Shown piece by piece: positions 60,092 to 64,000 of a stretch of 64,000 nt of DNA. Source of the stretch: Nocardiopsis sp. N85 (GTDB lineage: Bacteria; Actinomycetota; Actinomycetes; Streptosporangiales; Streptosporangiaceae); the NCBI RefSeq assembly GCF_028882275.1, contig NZ_JARBUT010000016.1, positions 89,434 through 153,433 of the forward strand. The letters run 5' to 3'. Within the stretch, counting starts at the first letter, position 1. Each line of letters begins with the position of its first letter. The notes beneath the pieces are model-generated. The model had not been told where the DNA came from. It ran no database searches and saw nothing but the letters and a program-made list of their open reading frames with translations. The position numbers and the translations under genes are program-made.

Positions 60092-62440
60092 ATGCGCAAC
60101 GACGCCCAGGGAATACCGCCCGAACCACCACTGGAGGTACCCGCTCCTCGCGCCGACCGCAAGGGCGCGGCCGCCGACGTCGGCGCCTCCCTCGTGGTCT
60201 TCCTGGTCGCCGTCCCGCTCTCCCTCGGCATCGCCGTCGCCTCCGGGGCGCCGCTCATCGCCGGGATCATCGCCGCCGTCGTCGGCGGCATCGTCGTCGG
60301 CCTCGTCGGCGGATCCGCCGTCCAGGTCAGCGGCCCCGCCGCCGGCCTGACCATCATCGTCGCCGACCTCATCGCCACCTACGGCTGGCGCGTCACCTGC
60401 CTGATCACCCTGCTGGCCGGCCTCGTGCAGCTCGGCCTGGGGGCCTTCCGCATCGCCCGCGCCGCCCTGGCCGTCTCACCGGCGGTCGTCCACGGCATGC
60501 TCGCCGGGGTCGGCGTCACCATCGCCCTGGCCCAACTGCACGTCGTGCTCGGCGGGGAACCCCAGAGTTCCGCCCTGGCCAACATCGCCGACCTGCCCGC
60601 CCAGATCGCCCACAACCACACCCCGGCGGTGGCCGTCGGCGTCATCACCATCGCGATCATGTTCTGCTGGGGCAGACTGCCCGCCATCGGCAGGTTCCGT
60701 CCCGCCCTCGTCCCCGCCGCCCTGGTCGCGGTGGGCACCGCCACCGTGATCGCCACCATGGGCCGCTGGGAGGTCGAGACGGTCGCCCTGCCCGACTCGC
60801 TGGCCGACGCCTGGAACGGGCCCGCCCTGCCCCAGGACGGCCAGTGGCACGGCGTCTTCCTGGGCGTGGCCACCGTCGCCATGGTCGCCAGCGTCGAGTC
60901 CCTGCTCGCCGCCATCGCCGTGGACCGGCTGCACAGCGGACGCCGGGTCATGCTCAACCGCGAACTGTGCGGCCAGGGCGCGGGCAACGCCATCAGCGGC
61001 GCCCTCGGCGGCCTGCCGGTGGCCGGGGTGATCGTGCGCAGCACCGCCAACGTGCGCGCCGGCGCCCACAGTCCGCTGTCCACGATCCTGCACGGCGTGT
61101 GGATCCTGGTGTTCGTCGCCCTGTTCGCGCACGTGGTCGAACTGATCCCGATGGCCGCGCTGGCCGCGCTGCTGGTGTTCATCGGCGTGCAGATGGTCTC
61201 CATCGCCCACCTGCGCGACCTGCGCCGACACCACGAGGCGGGCGTGTACCTGGTGACCCTGTCCGGCGTGGTGCTCCTGGGTCTGCTGGAAGGGGTGTTC
61301 CTCGGGTTCGCGCTGGCCATGGTGGTGTCCCTGCGCCGCCTGACCCGGCTCACCGTCACCACCGAGGAGCGCGACGAGCGCGTTCACATCACCGTGCACG
61401 GCTCCCTGACCTTCCTGGGCGTGCCGAGGCTCGCACACGTCCTGCGCACCGTCCCCGCCGGCGCGGCGGTCGACCTGGACCTGCACGTGGACTTCATGGA
61501 CCACGCCGCGTTCGAGGCCATCCACGCCTGGCGCGTGGACCACGAACGCACCGGTGGCTCCGTGGACATCGACGAGGTGCACGAACGCTGGTACGAGCGC
61601 AGCTCACAACGGTCGGCACCGGCCACCAAGACCACGCCGCGAGGGCTGGCCCGCTGGTGGGCGCCCTGGGAGATGCGCGGGGGCACCGAGGCGGTCGACC
61701 CCATCGGCCTGCTCGCCGCGGGCGCCCGCGAGTACCACTCCAGCACCGCCGACCGGATGCGCTCGTTGATGAGCCGACTGTCCCACGGGCAGAACCCGAC
61801 CGCCCTGTTCATCACCTGCGCCGATTCCCGGGTGGTGCCCAACCTCATCACCGCCAGCGGCCCGGGGGACCTGTTCACCGTGCGCAACGTCGGCAACCTG
61901 GTGCCGCCCCCGGACGGTCCCGGCGACGACTCGGTGGGGGCCGCCGTCGAGTACGCGATCGCGGTCCTGCGGGTGCCCTCGATCGTGGTGTGCGGCCACT
62001 CCCACTGCGGGGCCATGAAGGCGCTGCTGGAGAAGACCCATCTGGACCCCGACGCCACCGACACCTCGCACGTGCGGCGCTGGCTCACCAACGGGGCCAC
62101 CAGCCTGACCCGCGCGGGCGAACCCGTCGGAGCACTGGCGGGACTGCCCACCGCCGAGGCCCTGCGCCGCCTGGCCCAGGCCAACGTCCGACAGCAGCTC
62201 GCCCACCTGACACTGCACCCGCTGGTGCGCGAACGGTTGGAGTCCGGAGAGCTGGAACTGACCGGGATGTACTACGACCTGGAGACCGCCCGGGTACACC
62301 TGCTGGACACCGCGACCGGGGAGTTCACCCCGGTTCAGGATGTCCGGGACGTGACCGATCCGGTGCCGCACCCCCGTGAGGGGGACCTGGTTCAGCCGGT
62401 GGAGGAGTCGTCGGGCGCGTCGTCACGCCCGTCCTCCTGA
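60092..62440 (+). CDS. SulP-family anion transporter fused to a beta-carbonic anhydrase
   Basis: A 782-residue fusion. Residues about 25-430 are a SulP transporter with 10-12 TM segments (VVFLVAVPLSLGIAVASGAP, SVESLLAAIAVDRLHSGRR, NAISGALGGLPVAGVIVRS). Residues about 440-515 are a STAS domain (VHITVHGSLTFLGVPRL, DLDLHVDFMDHAAF). From about 540 there is a beta-carbonic anhydrase with zinc ligands Cys576, Asp578 (CADSR), His636 and Cys639 (CGHSHCG). The fusion probably takes up bicarbonate and interconverts it with CO2 at the pore exit. The ATG follows CAGGAGTCACC. Confidence 0.94.
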   Translation: MRNDAQGIPPEPPLEVPAPRADRKGAAADVGASLVVFLVAVPLSLGIAVASGAPLIAGIIAAVVGGIVVGLVGGSAVQVSGPAAGLTIIVADLIATYGWRVTCLITLLAGLVQLGLGAFRIARAALAVSPAVVHGMLAGVGVTIALAQLHVVLGGEPQSSALANIADLPAQIAHNHTPAVAVGVITIAIMFCWGRLPAIGRFRPALVPAALVAVGTATVIATMGRWEVETVALPDSLADAWNGPALPQDGQWHGVFLGVATVAMVASVESLLAAIAVDRLHSGRRVMLNRELCGQGAGNAISGALGGLPVAGVIVRSTANVRAGAHSPLSTILHGVWILVFVALFAHVVELIPMAALAALLVFIGVQMVSIAHLRDLRRHHEAGVYLVTLSGVVLLGLLEGVFLGFALAMVVSLRRLTRLTVTTEERDERVHITVHGSLTFLGVPRLAHVLRTVPAGAAVDLDLHVDFMDHAAFEAIHAWRVDHERTGGSVDIDEVHERWYERSSQRSAPATKTTPRGLARWWAPWEMRGGTEAVDPIGLLAAGAREYHSSTADRMRSLMSRLSHGQNPTALFITCADSRVVPNLITASGPGDLFTVRNVGNLVPPPDGPGDDSVGAAVEYAIAVLRVPSIVVCGHSHCGAMKALLEKTHLDPDATDTSHVRRWLTNGATSLTRAGEPVGALAGLPTAEALRRLAQANVRQQLAHLTLHPLVRERLESGELELTGMYYDLETARVHLLDTATGEFTPVQDVRDVTDPVPHPREGDLVQPVEESSGASSRPSS

Positions 62441-62538
62441 ACCCCCGAGGCCTGGTAGGTGGCGAGCAGCACGATCGCCACGATGGCCATGATCGGCAGG
62501 CCGAAGAGGATCACCCAGAAGCCGGTCGAGTCGAGCAA
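62392..62538 (-). CDS. 48-residue single-TM protein, antisense-overlapping the SulP gene 3' end
   Basis: A TTG at 62538, just after an in-frame TGA, opens 48 codons ending at TGA 62392-62394. The peptide is DSTGFWVILFGLPIMAIVAI plus VLLATYQ (a convincing TM segment) and an acidic tail rich in Asp, Glu and Ser. Almost every codon ends in G or C, as in real genes of this genome. The last 49 bp lie antisense to the SulP-carbonic anhydrase gene. The ribosome site is weak. It may be an accessory subunit of a transporter, but nothing proves this. Confidence 0.5.
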   Translation of the reverse strand: MLDSTGFWVILFGLPIMAIVAIVLLATYQASGVQEDGRDDAPDDSSTG

Positions 62539-62921
62539 GAGTCACCCATTCCGTGGACGCGGATGCCCGTGAGGACCGACCCCGTCGGCCCCGCGGGTGT
62601 CCGCACCCCGCGTGTGCGGAGCGCGGAGCGCTCCGCCCAATCTATCGGTGCCCTCGCCGATGGACCATCACCACGGGGATGTACACACCTGCCCCACCCG
62701 CCGAAGCGGCGAGTGAGGGGGAGGGGGCGGCCGGTGGGCAGGAGCCCGACCGGGCGTCCCGGGTCGATCCGCCCCGAGACCCGAAGAAGCCGCGCGACCT
62801 GTCGGTACAGGTGGCGCGGCTTCTCGCTGTTCCCTGGTGCTTCCCGGTCTCCGAGCAAGCACGGCCAAGGGCCGGGCAGCGCATGGCCACCTCGCCGAAA
62901 GCCGACATAACCGACTTCGAC
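62539..62921. other. 383-bp intergenic region with two hairpins
   Basis: No convincing gene. GCGGAGCGC-GGA-GCGCTCCGC (62616-62636) is a 9-bp hairpin. AGAAGCCGCGC with its complement GCGCGGCTTCT closes a larger two-part hairpin at 62785-62824, which includes ACCTGT-CGGT-ACAGGT. The second is strong enough to be a terminator or a structured RNA element. It lies about 100 bp left of the CRISPR-like repeats. Confidence 0.5.
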
Positions 62922-63101
62922 GTCTTCATGCCCTACGGGCTTTGTAGGCCTGTCGGACCAGATAGATGATCGTCCACGACAGAACCCGGCCGTTTCCATG
63001 CCCTACGGGCTTTGTAGGTCTACCGAACACGGCAACAACCCGACCGACGCTACCACCGGCGCACGTTTCCATGCCCTATGGGCTTTGTAGGTCTACCGAA
63101 C
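62922..63101. CRISPR. Three-repeat CRISPR-like array (37-bp repeats, 33- and 36-bp spacers)
   Basis: Repeats lie at 62922-62958, 62992-63028 and 63065-63101. The second and third begin GTTTCCATGCCC and end GGTCTACCGAAC; they differ at one base (CCTACGGG against CCTATGGG). The first differs from the second at six positions, like a decayed terminal repeat. CCTAC and GTAGG inside each unit can form a small stem, and the C-to-T change in the third keeps a G-U pair. The two spacers (62959-62991, 63029-63064) are unrelated to each other. No cas gene is visible in the window. Strand unknown. Confidence 0.75.
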
Positions 63102-63576
63102 CCTTCCCGATTCTCACAGGGTCCGGCCTGCGGTGATACAGCCCTTCTGCACGCAATACGCCTTCAATGCCGCCAAGGACACGTGACCGGGGTCACATTC
63201 TTCTCCCGAAAGGCCATGAACAGCGCAAACGCCGTGCACGCGCAGAGGGGTTCTGACACCCGAACCGGATTCGGTGTACACGCCTCGACTGACAAAGACC
63301 GCTACTCACAGTCTGCCATGAGCACCCGCACACCCGCCTCAGGTTCTCTGTCTCCCGAACCGCCGGCTCCCTCACCCTGCTCGTGATTTCTCGATCGTCG
63401 TCCCGATCCGGGATACCTGGCAGCTCCCACACAGAGCGTTCGGGCCGATCTCGGCCGTCCTGGTTCCGGACGTGGCCCCGCCTGCGGTCACCGTGCTCGA
63501 CCACGCCTGCGGGCTCCACAAGCAGGAAATACTCCGGCTACGCCCTCCAAAATGAGCCCTCCGCTCGATCCCAGAC
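63102..63576. other. 475-bp gene-poor stretch of lower GC after the array
   Basis: Visibly less GC-rich than the rest of the window. Frames of up to about 100 codons exist on both strands but show no ribosome site, no G/C third-position bias and no recognisable motif. It could hold a CRISPR leader or remnants of a mobile element. Confidence 0.45.
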
Positions 63577-63619
63577 CGTCAGGGGGTTCCATCCGCCAAC
63601 CGGATGGAACCCCCTGACG
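63577..63619. terminator. 19-bp perfect hairpin between the array region and the small ORFs
   Basis: CGTCAGGGGGTTCCATCCG and its exact complement flank the loop CCAAC. It begins 4 bp beyond the stop of the minus-strand 59-residue gene and is followed by TTTGT on the plus strand, so it can terminate in either direction. Confidence 0.85.
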
Positions 63620-63623
63620 TTTG

Positions 63624-63803
63624 TCAGGTCACCCGCACCTGTTGCCGGTACCCGGTCTCGGCACCGGCCGCTTCGAGGGCAGTGAACACCTCGTCTTGCA
63701 GCGCCTCGCGCAGCGATTCGGCCGGGGCGAGTCCGTGCTCTTCCCTCAGCATGCGGGCGCCTTCCTCTGACAGGTCGACCCTGACCCTCATGTAGTAGAA
63801 CAT
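63624..63803 (-). CDS. Small hypothetical protein (59 residues)
   Basis: ATG at 63803 after GGAGA opens 59 codons: FYYMRVRVDLSEEGARMLRE, then PAESLREALQDEVFTALEAA and a short basic end. The pattern is a beta-strand (RVRVDL) followed by two amphipathic helices, without cysteines or a TM segment. A strand-helix-helix form recalls small ribbon-helix-helix or antitoxin-like proteins, but the match is weak. Its start lies inside the end of the next ORF, so the two may be translationally coupled. A strong terminator follows. Confidence 0.6.
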   Translation of the reverse strand: MFYYMRVRVDLSEEGARMLREEHGLAPAESLREALQDEVFTALEAAGAETGYRQQVRVT

Positions 63804-64000
63804 CGTTCTCCGATCGTGGTCTTCACGGGGAAGGCCGAGCGCCCATGGCGGCGCCCGGCCCATGCCCGGCACCCCTTGCGGCCGGGCTGCGGTGCCGTCC
63901 CTCCCCAGGTGTCGGCCGGGATGGGGCACCGCGTCTTGGTGCCCGCACGCCCGGGAGAGAGGTCCCGGACGTGCGGGGGTATCAGTCGCCGATCGCCCAT
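63788..64000 (-). CDS. Small basic hypothetical protein, at the window edge
   Basis: An open frame with ATG at the last bases of the window (64000) encodes 70 residues: GDRRLIPPHVRDLSPGRAGT, then basic sequence with WGGTAPQPGRKGCRAWAGRR. It is rich in Arg, Gly and Pro with two Cys and overlaps the start of the downstream 59-residue gene by 16 bp. It may be longer if the true start lies outside the window. I recognise no family. Confidence 0.35.
   Translation of the reverse strand: MGDRRLIPPHVRDLSPGRAGTKTRCPIPADTWGGTAPQPGRKGCRAWAGRRHGRSAFPVKTTIGERCSTT

Noticed and set aside
62511..62999. Open frames running through the CRISPR-like repeats on both strands
   Set aside because: They have no ribosome site, no coding bias and no family motif, and they cross repeat-spacer boundaries.

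Overview
The window is 64 kb of very GC-rich DNA with dense genes, GTG and TTG starts beside ATG, strong G/C third-position bias and many 4-base stop/start overlaps. These point to an actinobacterium. The gene blocks ceoB-ceoC, DUF3159, DUF3710-dut, DUF4193, cutRS-like, suhB, hemH and sepH follow the chromosomal order I remember from Streptomyces and Mycobacterium. Tandem serpins, which are rare in bacteria but known from Thermobifida (thermopin), make a Nocardiopsis-like member of the Nocardiopsidaceae the best guess. That assignment is inference. No rRNA or tRNA gene was seen.

Layout. 1-2.8 kb: end of a uridine-kinase-like gene, then two paralogous alpha/beta hydrolases divergent from a TetR regulator across a 30-bp palindrome. 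2.8-11.5 kb: a membrane-anchored Ser/Thr kinase, two related membrane proteins of unknown function, and aconitase. 11.5-16.7 kb: two orphan operator-like palindromes, an F420-type oxidoreductase, and a four-gene ECF sigma / anti-sigma / ABC ATPase / permease operon in which every junction overlaps by 4 nt. 16.8-21.3 kb: an LPXTG-type surface protein, a small tyrosine-phosphatase-like protein, a DMT exporter behind a likely leaderless leader peptide and attenuator, a DUF427 protein and an FAD oxidoreductase.

21.4-46.4 kb is mostly conserved chromosomal core: TrmA/RumA-type methyltransferase, two TrkA/Ceo potassium-channel regulators, DUF3159, DUF3710, dUTPase, ValS, DUF4235, DUF4193, a CutRS-like two-component system, an inositol-monophosphatase-like protein, an S9 peptidase, ferrochelatase, a lactone-oxidase-type flavoprotein and the division protein SepH. 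A pair of serpins and a PIG-L deacetylase sit inside this core between DUF3159 and DUF3710.

46.7-57 kb: a carboxylesterase, a YdbS/YdbT-like bacterial PH-domain pair, a DrrAB-type ABC exporter facing a large SARP/AfsR-type regulator, and a PEBP-like lipoprotein. 57-62.5 kb: a short leaderless ORF, a one-TM protein with a recently duplicated 228-bp repeat, a SulP-carbonic anhydrase fusion, and a 48-codon membrane protein overlapping its 3' end. The right end (62.9-64 kb) changes character: a three-repeat CRISPR-like array with no cas genes in view, a gene-poor stretch of lower GC, and two small overlapping ORFs. This looks like the edge of an accessory region.

The items most worth following up are the CRISPR-like mini-array, the Pro-Pro-Pro leader peptide with its attenuator, the serpin pair with diverged reactive loops, the short leaderless ORF ahead of the repeat protein, and the SARP-spaced repeats in front of the DrrAB-type operon. 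All functional calls come from reading motifs and from knowledge of the families; no database search was run.
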